Source: an uncultured Eubacterium sp. (GTDB lineage Bacteria; Bacillota; Clostridia; Lachnospirales; Lachnospiraceae). From it: a stretch of DNA of 64,000 nt. Of this stretch, positions 8,022 through 16,696 are shown piece by piece. The translations under genes were made by a program, and so were the position numbers. Position 1 is the first letter of the stretch, and the number at the start of each line of letters is the position of its first letter. Where the stretch lies: positions 1 through 64,000 of the forward strand of contig CAOKNO010000002.1 in the NCBI GenBank assembly GCA_948470065.1. Direction: 5' to 3'. The notes below the pieces were generated by a model. It saw only the letters and a program-made list of their open reading frames with translations, ran no database searches and was not told the DNA's origin.

Positions 8022-10598
8022 TTACTCCTTCCTAAGCAAACTCTTCTTGATCACCGTTTTTAACAATTCTATATCAATTGGCTTTGACAAATGGACGTCC
8101 ATCCCCGCATCCAAGGCTTCCTTTTCATCCTCGGCAAATGCATTCGCGGTCATGGCTATGATTAAAATGCTCCGTGAATCTTTCCGTTCCAATGCCCGGA
8201 TTCTCCTTGTCGCTTCATACCCGTTCATAACTGGCATCTGCACATCCATCAAAATGGCGTCAAACTCACCTTCTTTTGCGTCACGGAAGCGTTCCAACAC
8301 CAACTGCCCATTTTCTGCAATCTCACAGCTCGCTCCTTCTACAGATAATATTTCCGTTAAGATTTCTGCATTTATCTCATTGTCCTCTGCCGCAAGGAAA
8401 TGCATCCCTTCCAGGCTACATTTCTCTACAAGTTCCGCATCCGCCCCCGCGGATCCCTTGCGCATTTCCAAAATCTTCTCCTTAAACACTGATACAAAAA
8501 ACGGTTTTGGCAGGATTTGCGTATGCTCCAGCTTAAGCGCTTCTTCGATCCCTTCCGCGTCGCAGGACGCTAAAAACAGGATAGGCGCAGGCTCTGGCAT
8601 AGCTTCCCGTAATTTCTCCGCCGCCCTGACAGGCCCGTCGTCTGCAAGTTCCCATCCCAGCAGCGCCACATCGTAGCCCTGCCCATGGGAAGAAACCTCC
8701 TGTATGCGCCCCATTGCCTCTCCCACGCCAGAAGCCGTGTCCACACAGACGCCCGTTTCTTTCATAAGTTCTATGATATTCGCGCATGATTCTTCCTCAC
8801 TGTCTACCGCCAGGATACGCGTTATGCCATTCTCTTCCCAAAAACGTCTATCTACCTGTCCTTCTGGGATACGGAACTCGATTTCAACGACAAACAGGCT
8901 TCCCTTGTTAACCTCGCTTGTGACTTCAATCGTCCCGCCCATCAATTCTACGATATTTTTCGTAATCGCCATCCCAAGCCCTGTCCCCTGTACCTTATTC
9001 GTCGTACTATTCTCGGCCCGGGTAAACGCATCGAAAATGGTCTTGAGGTATTCCTGCGTCATCCCATAACCATCGTCTTCCACTTCAATCCGGATATGCT
9101 CATACTGGCTGGAACGCTGTTTCAGCCCAATAATACGTAACCAGATATTGCCGCCTTCCGGCGTATATTTTACGGCATTGGAGAGAAGGTTGATTAAAAT
9201 CTGGTTGACCCTTGTCTCATCACCCATAAGGTCTTCATGCTGGATGCCGGAAATCCCTACATGGAACGACTGGTTCCTTGCTTTCGCCATTGGACGGATA
9301 ATCGCATCTACCGAAGATACCAAATCGTTCAAGGTAAACGCTTCGATATTGAGTACGACCTTACCGCTCTCAATCTTAGATACGTCTAAAACGTCGTTGA
9401 TCAAGCTGAGCAGATGCTGGCCAGAAGCCATAATCTTCTTCGTATATTCCCTTACTTTTACAGGGTTTTCCGCATCCAGTGCAAGCAACGAAGTAAATCC
9501 CAAGACCGCATTCATCGGGGTACGGATATCATGCGACATATTAGAAAGGAACATTGTCTTAGAATTGCTTGCAATCTGCGCTGCCTGCAATGCTTCAGAG
9601 AGCTGCTTATTGTACACCTCACGCTCTAACTCCCGTTCCCGCCTGACCTTATCCTGCTGCCTATAATTGATATAATATAACATGCAACACAAAAAAAAGG
9701 CAATCAACATAACAGAAACCACAACAAGGATATTCTGGTTCACAGTCCGCCCTTCCTGCTGGATCGCTTCAATCGCCACATAGCCGATCAGATAAAGCGT
9801 CCCTTCATTGATTGACCACATATAATTTAAAGATTTTTTCCCACGGATATCGTGGTAAAATAAGATATTTTCCCCGTTCTCAAGACACTCTGTGACTTCG
9901 GCGCGGAGCCCCTCTTCTACAATATTATTCGCCCGGTAGAAATCCTTCAAGTTCAGATGCCCCGCGCTGCGTTCCCCCATGCCTTTGGGCTTCAGCACAA
10001 GCCTCTCGTTCTTCGCATCCATTATATAGAGCATGGCCTTTCCATTGTAAAACCCATCTGGAAGCGACTTTTCCAAAGAATCATACACATACTCCATATA
10101 AAGCACGGCAATTTCCTCGCCGTCCTTCTCTACCGGGCATTTCATCGTATAAGCCCAGGTTCCCATATAATTCAGATAAGATTCTGAGATAGGCAAGCCG
10201 TCTACCGTCTTGCCAGATGAAAAATCTAACGCTTCCTCTGTAAACACATCCCCAGTATTTGACATCCCCTCCGCTTCCCCAGACAAGATCAACGACGTCT
10301 TCACCATCGTCTGGTTCCGGTTATAAGAGCGGACAAACCCCATCGGATCCCCGATATTTGAAATTTCCTGTGCAACTAGCTTCTGGAACTCAGCCTCCTT
10401 GAGCAAAATAGCCTCAATTGTCCCTTTCATCAAATCCAGGCTTTCACTCAGGTTCTGGATAGCTGACGCGGACATCTCCTTGGATATCTTTCTTGCCACA
10501 GAAAATACAACAGCCCCTAATATACAAAATACGATTACTATGGAAAGAAGCAACGTAAATCCCTTATCCATCTTGCTTCCATTCTGTTTCCCTTTCAT
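8022..10598 (-). CDS. Membrane hybrid histidine kinase with pseudo-receiver and receiver
   Basis: The ATG at 10598 follows GTGGAG by 7 nt, giving 858 residues. Order: transmembrane helix about 12-35, an extracytoplasmic Cache-like sensor about 40-285, transmembrane helix about 289-311, a short coiled coil, HisKA with the phospho-histidine His356 in SNMSHDIRTPMN, a HATPase domain (VNQILINLLSNAVKY, DDGYGM, GTGLGM), a first receiver about 597-720 and a second about 733-855. The second is canonical (acceptor Asp785 in ILMDVQMP, Lys in LSKP). The first has LLGWE where an acceptor aspartate is expected and is probably a pseudo-receiver. No output domain is fused. The following gene encodes a binding lipoprotein, likely its extracellular partner. 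Confidence 0.92.
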   Translation of the reverse strand: MKGKQNGSKMDKGFTLLLSIVIVFCILGAVVFSVARKISKEMSASAIQNLSESLDLMKGTIEAILLKEAEFQKLVAQEISNIGDPMGFVRSYNRNQTMVKTSLILSGEAEGMSNTGDVFTEEALDFSSGKTVDGLPISESYLNYMGTWAYTMKCPVEKDGEEIAVLYMEYVYDSLEKSLPDGFYNGKAMLYIMDAKNERLVLKPKGMGERSAGHLNLKDFYRANNIVEEGLRAEVTECLENGENILFYHDIRGKKSLNYMWSINEGTLYLIGYVAIEAIQQEGRTVNQNILVVVSVMLIAFFLCCMLYYINYRQQDKVRRERELEREVYNKQLSEALQAAQIASNSKTMFLSNMSHDIRTPMNAVLGFTSLLALDAENPVKVREYTKKIMASGQHLLSLINDVLDVSKIESGKVVLNIEAFTLNDLVSSVDAIIRPMAKARNQSFHVGISGIQHEDLMGDETRVNQILINLLSNAVKYTPEGGNIWLRIIGLKQRSSQYEHIRIEVEDDGYGMTQEYLKTIFDAFTRAENSTTNKVQGTGLGMAITKNIVELMGGTIEVTSEVNKGSLFVVEIEFRIPEGQVDRRFWEENGITRILAVDSEEESCANIIELMKETGVCVDTASGVGEAMGRIQEVSSHGQGYDVALLGWELADDGPVRAAEKLREAMPEPAPILFLASCDAEGIEEALKLEHTQILPKPFFVSVFKEKILEMRKGSAGADAELVEKCSLEGMHFLAAEDNEINAEILTEILSVEGASCEIAENGQLVLERFRDAKEGEFDAILMDVQMPVMNGYEATRRIRALERKDSRSILIIAMTANAFAEDEKEALDAGMDVHLSKPIDIELLKTVIKKSLLRKE

Positions 10599-10734
10599 TC
10601 CAAATCTCCACTTCCATGTTTCACAGCCGGCTTTGCCGAAGCCAACCATATACTCGAAATCACTTGAAATAATTAATATTATTATACTCTTCCTGTTATT
10701 TCCATGTCAATATTAATAATAAGATACGGCAATA

Positions 10735-10819
10735 GGGCTGGCGCAGGAGAGAACCGGGCGTCTATCCGGCGTATCGCTTTTGCCGGATACCGTTCCCATT
10801 CCTTAGCCTGCGCCAGCCC
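10735..10819. repeat. Nested inverted repeat downstream of the coat-protein genes
   Basis: A perfect 13-bp inverted repeat (gggctggcgcagg at 10735-10747; its complement at 10807-10819) encloses a second perfect 8-bp hairpin (tatccggc at 10763-10770; gccggata at 10782-10789). It starts 24 bp past the stop of the CotF-type gene, so it could end that transcript, but no T-run follows in either direction. The two-tier stem looks more like a structured RNA end or a small palindromic element. Confidence 0.6.
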
Positions 10820-10842
10820 CATGGCTTATAGCAGTCCGCTTC

Positions 10843-11115
10843 CTAGAAGCTTTGCATGCACTGACTGAATTTCTGTTTCGCTTCCGCTACTTTCTGGGTT
10901 TCAGCCGAAGGCGTCGGGTAATACCCTCTGTCATGCATCATGGTAAATACTTCGTTTTGGATATCATGCTCTTTTTCCAGGCAATCCAAAATGGCGTTCC
11001 GTACGTTTTCATGCACACATTCATTGGAAAAGGTGTTATAAAGTGTTGTGGCTGTCTTCTCTGCGGTAAGCGCATCCGCAAGGATATCTTTTTCTGAATA
11101 TAATGGCTGCTGCAT
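10843..11115 (-). CDS. CotF-type spore coat protein
   Basis: This 90-residue helical protein (MQQPLYSEKDILADALTAEK onward, with EKEHDIQNEVFTMMHDRGYYP) matches the coat F/ferritin-like family placed on the outer layers of clostridial spores. The ATG at 11115 sits 5 nt behind AGGAGG and is preferred over upstream ATGs that precede or overlap the ribosome binding site. The gene lies 35 bp behind another small coat-like gene and both probably form one sporulation-time transcript. Family members are recognised by helix pattern and the C-terminal GYYP segment; no enzymatic role is expected. Confidence 0.8.
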   Translation of the reverse strand: MQQPLYSEKDILADALTAEKTATTLYNTFSNECVHENVRNAILDCLEKEHDIQNEVFTMMHDRGYYPTPSAETQKVAEAKQKFSQCMQSF

Positions 11116-11150
11116 CATGTCCTCCTGTTTTTGGCCTGTCATGCCTGTTT

Positions 11151-11336
11151 TTAGCTTAACTGGGAATAAAGGGAACGGAAATGTTCCTTGTGTTCATTGG
11201 AAATCTCGGTAAACTTCGCCTTTACTTCTGCATCGTCGCATTGTTCCGCCAGCGCCTGGAACTTCTTAACCAAAAGCTCCTCGCCGGACAAAAGGTCGTT
11301 CAACGCGGACAGTTCTTTTTCTGATATCTGGTTCAT
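11151..11336 (-). CDS. Small ferritin-like spore coat-associated protein
   Basis: This 61-residue product (MNQISEKELSALNDLLSGEE) is a two-helix hairpin with acidic residues of the kind seen in short coat-associated proteins often found next to CotF genes in Lachnospiraceae. The ATG at 11336 follows AAAGGAGA by a normal distance; the longer upstream frame lacks a ribosome binding site. It is the upstream gene of a two-gene unit with the CotF-type gene. Identification rests on context and helix pattern, so function is an inference. Confidence 0.7.
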   Translation of the reverse strand: MNQISEKELSALNDLLSGEELLVKKFQALAEQCDDAEVKAKFTEISNEHKEHFRSLYSQLS

Positions 11337-11452
11337 GGGGATTCTCCTTTCCTTCTGTATGCCAGGCGGCGCATAGGCATCCTGAAACGGCATATGCCCT
11401 GCCCATGTAGCTTACAATCCCATAGCTTTGCTTTTTGCCTGCCTGTTGTCCT

Positions 11453-11481
11453 TAGTATCCCATACTACGCAGATATTATCC
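11453..11481 (-). promoter_or_regulatory. Candidate forespore/sporulation-type promoter of the coat genes
   Basis: Read on the minus strand, GGATAA (11476-11481) and GATACTA (11453-11459) are 16 bp apart, resembling SigF/SigG -35 and -10 elements (consensus near TGAATA and CATACTA). It lies about 115 bp before the first coat gene. The match is partial. Confidence 0.3.
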
Positions 11482-11523
11482 CAGCCCGCCCTGCCCAAAA
11501 TTATCCAAAAACGCCCGCCGGGA

Positions 11524-12537
11524 TCACAGAGCGATCATAATGCCCGCTACAGCTGCCAGCAGCGCATTCCAGATCCAAAATACCACTCCAGGCCGGTAGC
11601 CTCCGATTCTTTCCAGTTCTTTTTTGACACGGCGCTGCTCATAAAACAAGCCTGCCATGCTTACGATAAGGAACAAGAAAATCCACCCCAGATACCCTGC
11701 CGCTTCCATAGAATTGTTCTGAATGTGTTTTGCGGCAAACGCCACGGCCACAATGCCCATGGCCGCAAATATCCATCCCACGAAACAGCACACAGAAAGG
11801 AACCCGCCCTTTGCGGCCTTCCTGTCCTGCTCCCTGGCTAACGTCTTATCTATGCTGCGGTAATTATACAATAAAAGCGCCACGCACAGATCGACGCAGT
11901 ACGCGGTTATGACGCATGTAGAAGCAATCTGCTTCCCGCTTCCTTCTAGGAATGCGCAGGCTCCCAGTAAAAGCAGGCTCCCAAACGTAAGGCAGCCAAT
12001 GTGGAGATCCATCTGGATCAACACCTTCTTAACCTCATCCACGCGGTACTCCGCCTGGCTGCTATACCCAGCCAGCATAGAGAACTCCCCCGTCTTTACG
12101 GCGCTGGAAAAATACAAGTGCAAAAACAGTTGGATGAAAACGCACAAGACGACCCCAACCACTACAAGCCCCACGGCTTCTTTCCCTGGAAGGAACCCTG
12201 CCGCCCCTGCCGCCAAATATAAGAAAACCGTCCCGCCGCTGGCAGCCAGAAGATAGCCTGGCGTCTTAGGCATTTTTATTTCAGCCTCTTTGATCCCTTC
12301 TAGGAACCCGTCTACCCCCACGCCAAACAAGCCTGCCATCTTCTGGATCATATACACATCTGGCAGCGTTTTGTCCCGCTCCCAATTGGATACCGCCTGC
12401 CTTGTCACCAAAAGCTTATCTGCCAGCATCTCCTGGGTCATCCCTTCCTGTTCCCGGAACGCCTTGAGCCTTTTCCCTATGCTCTGCCCGTCCATTTCCT
12501 GAAGTTCCATGTTCTGATTTCGCTGTTGTTGATTCAT
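11524..12537 (-). CDS. XRE-family regulator with C-terminal membrane domain
   Basis: The 337-residue protein has an N-terminal helix-turn-helix (IGKRLKAFREQEGMTQEMLA, then VTRQAVSNWERDKTLPDV) and, after about residue 90, eight or so hydrophobic segments. Such HTH-membrane proteins are frequent in clostridia and are thought to regulate transcription from the membrane; the signal is not known. The ATG at 12537 has AAGGAGG 7 nt upstream and is chosen over the GTG one codon earlier. It stands alone, with spaces of 75 bp or more on both sides. Confidence 0.85.
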   Translation of the reverse strand: MNQQQRNQNMELQEMDGQSIGKRLKAFREQEGMTQEMLADKLLVTRQAVSNWERDKTLPDVYMIQKMAGLFGVGVDGFLEGIKEAEIKMPKTPGYLLAASGGTVFLYLAAGAAGFLPGKEAVGLVVVGVVLCVFIQLFLHLYFSSAVKTGEFSMLAGYSSQAEYRVDEVKKVLIQMDLHIGCLTFGSLLLLGACAFLEGSGKQIASTCVITAYCVDLCVALLLYNYRSIDKTLAREQDRKAAKGGFLSVCCFVGWIFAAMGIVAVAFAAKHIQNNSMEAAGYLGWIFLFLIVSMAGLFYEQRRVKKELERIGGYRPGVVFWIWNALLAAVAGIMIAL

Positions 12538-12614
12538 CACTTCTCCTCCTTCCAGCTACATCTTACCCGCTTCCCTCTGGAAATGCCAGCAACAATCTGT
12601 TGCATCCCCCGTTT

Positions 12615-13244
12615 TTACTCTATTTTCATCCCATATTTGCCCAAATCTACTTTCCCATCTACAACGGCCACTCCGTCGGCTTCAAGTAATTCTGCCTGCA
12701 CATGCTCCCCGCCGAACGCAAATTTGCCCGCCAGCTCCCCCTTGGCATTTACCACACGGTAACATGGGATCGCGTCTGGATCTGGGTTTTTGTGCAATGC
12801 GTTCCCAACCGCCCTTGCCATCTTCTTATCCCCGGCAAGCGCCGCCACCTGGCCGTACGTTGCCACCTGGCCCTTTGGGATCCGCTTGACCGCCTCATAA
12901 ATCCGCTTGGACGGGCTGTCCGTAATGATTGCATAGCTTTCTGCAACCATCCGCTGGATATCAGCTTTTGGGATCGTCCCATCCAGACGGATGGTATTCC
13001 AGTGCTCTTTATTCTGATGGTATCCAGGCATCACGGATGGATACGTACTGCGCCAGAAATCCCTCCACTCAGGATCCGCCTTCACGTTCAAATTGATGTA
13101 GCCATCCCTTTCATATACCCAAAGGAACGCCTTCTTGCTGCCTGTAACCCTTACGAGCTGCCAATTCTTATCATGGAACGGCGCCTCCTGGTACGTGCCA
13201 GGAAACGACAGCCCATAAGACAGCGCTTCTTCCCTTGTCCTCAA
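12615..13244 (-). CDS. YjbR/MmcQ domain fused to MGMT-like alkyltransferase domain
   Basis: Two domains are joined. Residues about 1-105 form a YjbR/MmcQ (CyaY-like fold) DNA-binding domain with NLNVKADPEW and HWNTIRLDGTIP. Residues about 110-209 form the DNA-binding and active-site domain of O6-alkylguanine-DNA alkyltransferases, with GQVATYGQVAALAG and the active-site stretch IPCYRVVNAKGELA. The cysteine is kept, but tyrosine stands where PCHRV has histidine; alkyltransferase-like proteins have PW instead of PC. A role in alkylation damage recognition or repair is inferred. The preferred start is TTG at 13244, 7 nt after GGAGG; the GTG at 13253 abuts the ribosome binding site. It follows the purF-like gene by 18 bp and is likely co-transcribed. 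Confidence 0.82.
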   Translation of the reverse strand: MRTREEALSYGLSFPGTYQEAPFHDKNWQLVRVTGSKKAFLWVYERDGYINLNVKADPEWRDFWRSTYPSVMPGYHQNKEHWNTIRLDGTIPKADIQRMVAESYAIITDSPSKRIYEAVKRIPKGQVATYGQVAALAGDKKMARAVGNALHKNPDPDAIPCYRVVNAKGELAGKFAFGGEHVQAELLEADGVAVVDGKVDLGKYGMKIE

Positions 13245-13262
13245 TACGGGCACCTCCGACCG

Positions 13263-14672
13263 TTATTCCTTGCCATTAAAGCAGTACGTACACAGCTTAC
13301 AAGGGGAAATCCCAATGGATTCGACCAGATCGTCCAGCCTGTGGTAACGGAGCGTGGTAAAGCTGAGCCGTTTCCTGATTTCTTCTATCATCTCATCGTA
13401 CTTCGGGCTTGCAGGATCTGCATACGTTTCTAACACTTCCGGCGTTACCTCTTCTTCCCGCTCTTCTATAATCCGCCGGGTAATCAGATCCAGCTCGGAT
13501 TTCGAACGTGAAAAGTTCAAATATTTGCATCCAAACAGAAGCGGCGGGCATGCCGGCCTTATGTGCACTTCTTTGGCGCCGCTTTGGTATAGGAACTCCG
13601 TTGTTTCCCGAAGCTGCGTCCCACGGACAATGGAGTCGTCAATCAATAAAAGCTTTTTATCCTCGATCAAAGCCTGGACCGGGATCAGCTTCATCCGTGC
13701 AATCAAATCCCGCTGGCTCTGGTTGGTAGGCATAAAAGAACGCGGCCAGGTAGGCGTGTATTTGATAAAAGGCCTGGCATACGGGATCCCAGAGGCATTT
13801 GCATACCCAACTGCATGGGCAATGCCAGAATCCGGCACTCCAGCAACGATATCTGCATCCACTGTGCCGTTGTCGCGCTTTGCGAGCATCCCGCCGCATT
13901 GGTAACGCATCTGCTCCACATTGATCCCTTCATAAGAGGAGGTCGGATATCCATAATATACCCAGAGGAAAGAACAGATTTTCATCTCATCCCCCGGCGG
14001 GGAAACCGTTTCCACACCTTCCGGCGTTACAAACGCAATCTCTGCAGGCCCTAGTTCCCGGTCGTGGGTAAAGCCCAGGTTCAGATAAGCAAAGTTCTCG
14101 AACGATACACAGTAAGCATCCTCACGTTTCCCAATGGCTACTGGCGTGCGCCCATATTTGTCCCTTGCCGCATAAATCCCCTCCTCCGTCATCAAAAGCA
14201 TCGTCATGGAGCCATCCACCAAGCCCTGCACATAGCGGATGCCGTCTACAATGCTGTCCGCCTTACAGATCAGGGAAGCAATCAGTTCCGTGGCATTGAT
14301 CTGCCCGCCGCTCATCTCCTGGAAATGGGACCTGCCATCGCGGTACGTTTCCTTAAGCAGGCTGTCCAGGTTGTTGATTTTCCCTACGGTGGTAATTGCA
14401 AAGCTGCCTAAATGCGACTGGATCAGCAATGGCTGCGGCTCAAAATCGGAAATACAGCCGATCCCCAGTTTGCCTTCTAGCTCCTCTGCATCTTTTTCAA
14501 ACTTCGTCCGGAACGGGGAATTTTCAATGTTGTGGATTGCCCTTTGGAACCCTGCGGTTCCATACATTGCCATCCCGCCGCGCCTTGTGCCTAAATGGGA
14601 ATGGTAGTCTACTCCGTAAAACAGCTCCAAAGTACAGTTCTTCTTTGAAGCAACGCCAAAAAAGCCTCCCAT
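13263..14672 (-). CDS. PurF-like amidophosphoribosyltransferase paralogue lacking the N-terminal Cys
   Basis: The 469-residue protein has the full PurF layout: an Ntn glutaminase domain (GTRRGGMAMYG, IGCISDFEPQPL) and a C-terminal type I phosphoribosyltransferase domain with the PRPP loop LLLIDDSIVRGT. PurF converts PRPP and glutamine to phosphoribosylamine. Here the N-terminus reads MGGFFG instead of MCGIFG/MCGVFG, so the nucleophilic cysteine that becomes residue 1 is absent. Ammonia could be used directly, or the protein could have another role. Cysteines near the end (SPCKLCTYCFNG) may reflect a metal or Fe-S site, as in some PurF proteins. Start: AAGGAG, 8 nt before ATG. It is not next to other purine genes, supporting a paralogue rather than the main PurF. 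Confidence 0.82.
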   Translation of the reverse strand: MGGFFGVASKKNCTLELFYGVDYHSHLGTRRGGMAMYGTAGFQRAIHNIENSPFRTKFEKDAEELEGKLGIGCISDFEPQPLLIQSHLGSFAITTVGKINNLDSLLKETYRDGRSHFQEMSGGQINATELIASLICKADSIVDGIRYVQGLVDGSMTMLLMTEEGIYAARDKYGRTPVAIGKREDAYCVSFENFAYLNLGFTHDRELGPAEIAFVTPEGVETVSPPGDEMKICSFLWVYYGYPTSSYEGINVEQMRYQCGGMLAKRDNGTVDADIVAGVPDSGIAHAVGYANASGIPYARPFIKYTPTWPRSFMPTNQSQRDLIARMKLIPVQALIEDKKLLLIDDSIVRGTQLRETTEFLYQSGAKEVHIRPACPPLLFGCKYLNFSRSKSELDLITRRIIEEREEEVTPEVLETYADPASPKYDEMIEEIRKRLSFTTLRYHRLDDLVESIGISPCKLCTYCFNGKE

Positions 14673-14752
14673 ACGTATAATCTCCTTTTCTCATGCTGTT
14701 TGAGGTTGCATTATCAGTGTTACATGGCAGTTTTGGAAAAGAAACGGCTTTG

Positions 14753-16642
14753 TTATAGCTTTCCCATATAGGCCTTCACAATCCCCAAAAATGCCTCGCC
14801 ATATTTCTCAAATTTGACTGCGCCTACCCCATTGATGTTCAACATTTCTTCTTCTGTGGATGGCAGATACACACTCATTTCCTTTAACGTCTTATCTGAA
14901 AAAATAATATAAGGCGGCACATGCTCTTTCTGCGCCAGTCCATAGCGGCATTTCCGAAGCTGCTCGAACAGAGCCGGATGCTTTACTTCCAAGGCTGCTT
15001 TGTTCTTCTCTGTGTTTTTGGGCGCAGCGCGCTCCTGTGCCTTCGGAAGCTTCAGCACAACCCTTGGGACGCCGCCCTCCTTCTGGCTCCCCTGCCCAGC
15101 CCCTTGCATTGCCCAGGCAGCCGCAAGCCTGCTGCCAGCCTCTGTCATTTTCAGTACCGGGTATTCGTTCGATGTCAGGGACAAATACCCCTTTACCAGA
15201 AGATCGTTCATAATCTGGCGCAGCCGTACCAAGGTGTAACCTTTCAGGCTTCCGTACCCAGGGTTTCGATCCAGCCGGAACTGCCGTACTTTTGCCGTGT
15301 CAGATCCATGCGCGGCGTCTAGGATCGCATGGATCCCATACCGTTCCCGGCTTGTCTGCACCAGCCGGATGATCTGGCAAGCCGCCTCCGTCACATCCAT
15401 ATCTTCAAATTCCGTCAGGCAGTTCTCACAGTTGCCGCAGTAATTCCCGCCATATTCGCCAAAATAGCGCAGGATATAGTCCCGCAGGCATTCATTCGTA
15501 AAGCAGTAGAAGGTCATCCTCTTTAGCCGTTCTAAATCCCGCTCTTTTATCAACTCCCGCTCCTCAATGCCCAGTTCGCTGTTCTCTTCCTGCATTGCGA
15601 TCAAAAACTCATTGATCTTCACATCCTGCCCCGTATAAAACAGCAGGCACTCCGCAGGCTCCCCGTCGCGCCCCGCGCGCCCTGCTTCCTGATAATAGCT
15701 TTCAATATCCTTGGGCATGTTGTAGTGGATGACAAACCGCACATTTGACTTGTCAATCCCCATTCCAAACGCATTCGTAGCCACCATCAGGGGCTTACGG
15801 TCATAAATAAAATCTTCCTGGTTCTCTCTGCGTTCCGCATCTAAAAGCCCGGCATGGTAACGTGTCGCAGGATATCCTTCCTGGAGCAGGAGATGTTCCA
15901 CCTCTTCCACCGCCTTCCTTGTATTACAGTAGATAATCCCGCTCTTGCCGCTATATTTCCCCAAATATCCAAGAAGCGCCGCCTTCTTATCCTTTGGCTT
16001 CTTGACAGAGAAATACAAATTCTTCCGGTCATACCCCGTCACCATCAGGACAGGATCCCAAAGCCCCAGGATACAGGCAATATCTTCTTTTACCTGTTTT
16101 GTGGCGGTTGCCGTATATGCTGCAATTACAGGACGTTTGGGAAGCGTTTCAATAAATGTTACGATTTTCAGATAGCTGGGGCGGAAATCCTGCCCCCATT
16201 GGGAAATGCAGTGAGCCTCATCTACTGCTACAATGGATACATCCACACTCTGTGCCAGCAGTTGGAACGGCTCTGTCAAAAGCCGTTCCGGAGCCACATA
16301 AATAATTTTGTACTGCCCCTTACGGGCATTTTCCATCGCCCTAACATACTGGCGGTCTGTCAGGGAACTGTTGATGTAGGCGGCATGTACCCCGAGCTGG
16401 TTCAACGCCGCCACCTGATCCTTCATCAAAGAAATCAGCGGCGACACGACAACCGTAATCCCAGGAAGCAAAAGCGCAGGGATTTGGAAGCATAAGGACT
16501 TCCCCGCCCCTGTCGGCATAATGCCAAGCACATCCCGTCCGGACAAGACGCCGTCTACCAAAGCCTCCTGCCCTTCCCGGAACGTATCGTAGCCAAACAC
16601 ATCCTTTAATACTGTATACTTGTCTTTTGCCTTATCTGTCAT
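14753..16642 (-). CDS. recQ: ATP-dependent DNA helicase RecQ
   Basis: The 629-residue superfamily 2 helicase unwinds DNA 3'-5' in recombination and fork repair. Visible parts: Walker A (GIMPTGAGKS), DEAH box in AVDEAHCISQWGQDFRPSY, motif VI (QEAGRAGRDGEP), a zinc-binding RecQ-Ct with CFTNECLRDYIL and YCGNCENC, a winged helix, and a C-terminal HRDC domain (ALFEQLRKCRYGLA onward). Length matches full RecQ enzymes with HRDC. The ATG at 16642 follows AAAGGGG at close spacing; the upstream in-frame ATG has no such site. It sits 54 bp behind argS and 80 bp before the purF-like gene, in a run of same-strand genes. Confidence 0.95.
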   Translation of the reverse strand: MTDKAKDKYTVLKDVFGYDTFREGQEALVDGVLSGRDVLGIMPTGAGKSLCFQIPALLLPGITVVVSPLISLMKDQVAALNQLGVHAAYINSSLTDRQYVRAMENARKGQYKIIYVAPERLLTEPFQLLAQSVDVSIVAVDEAHCISQWGQDFRPSYLKIVTFIETLPKRPVIAAYTATATKQVKEDIACILGLWDPVLMVTGYDRKNLYFSVKKPKDKKAALLGYLGKYSGKSGIIYCNTRKAVEEVEHLLLQEGYPATRYHAGLLDAERRENQEDFIYDRKPLMVATNAFGMGIDKSNVRFVIHYNMPKDIESYYQEAGRAGRDGEPAECLLFYTGQDVKINEFLIAMQEENSELGIEERELIKERDLERLKRMTFYCFTNECLRDYILRYFGEYGGNYCGNCENCLTEFEDMDVTEAACQIIRLVQTSRERYGIHAILDAAHGSDTAKVRQFRLDRNPGYGSLKGYTLVRLRQIMNDLLVKGYLSLTSNEYPVLKMTEAGSRLAAAWAMQGAGQGSQKEGGVPRVVLKLPKAQERAAPKNTEKNKAALEVKHPALFEQLRKCRYGLAQKEHVPPYIIFSDKTLKEMSVYLPSTEEEMLNINGVGAVKFEKYGEAFLGIVKAYMGKL

Positions 16643-16696
16643 GGAGCCCCTTTCTATCAACACTTATCCCCATACTGCCGCGCCGCGGCACGTCTG

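Noticed and set aside
7882..8676. 264-codon plus-strand open frame opposite the hybrid kinase
   Set aside because: Serine/isoleucine-rich antisense reading of an intact kinase, without ribosome binding site or domain.
12702..13433. 243-codon plus-strand open frame opposite the YjbR-alkyltransferase and purF-like genes
   Set aside because: It spans two well-supported minus-strand genes and has no recognisable protein features.
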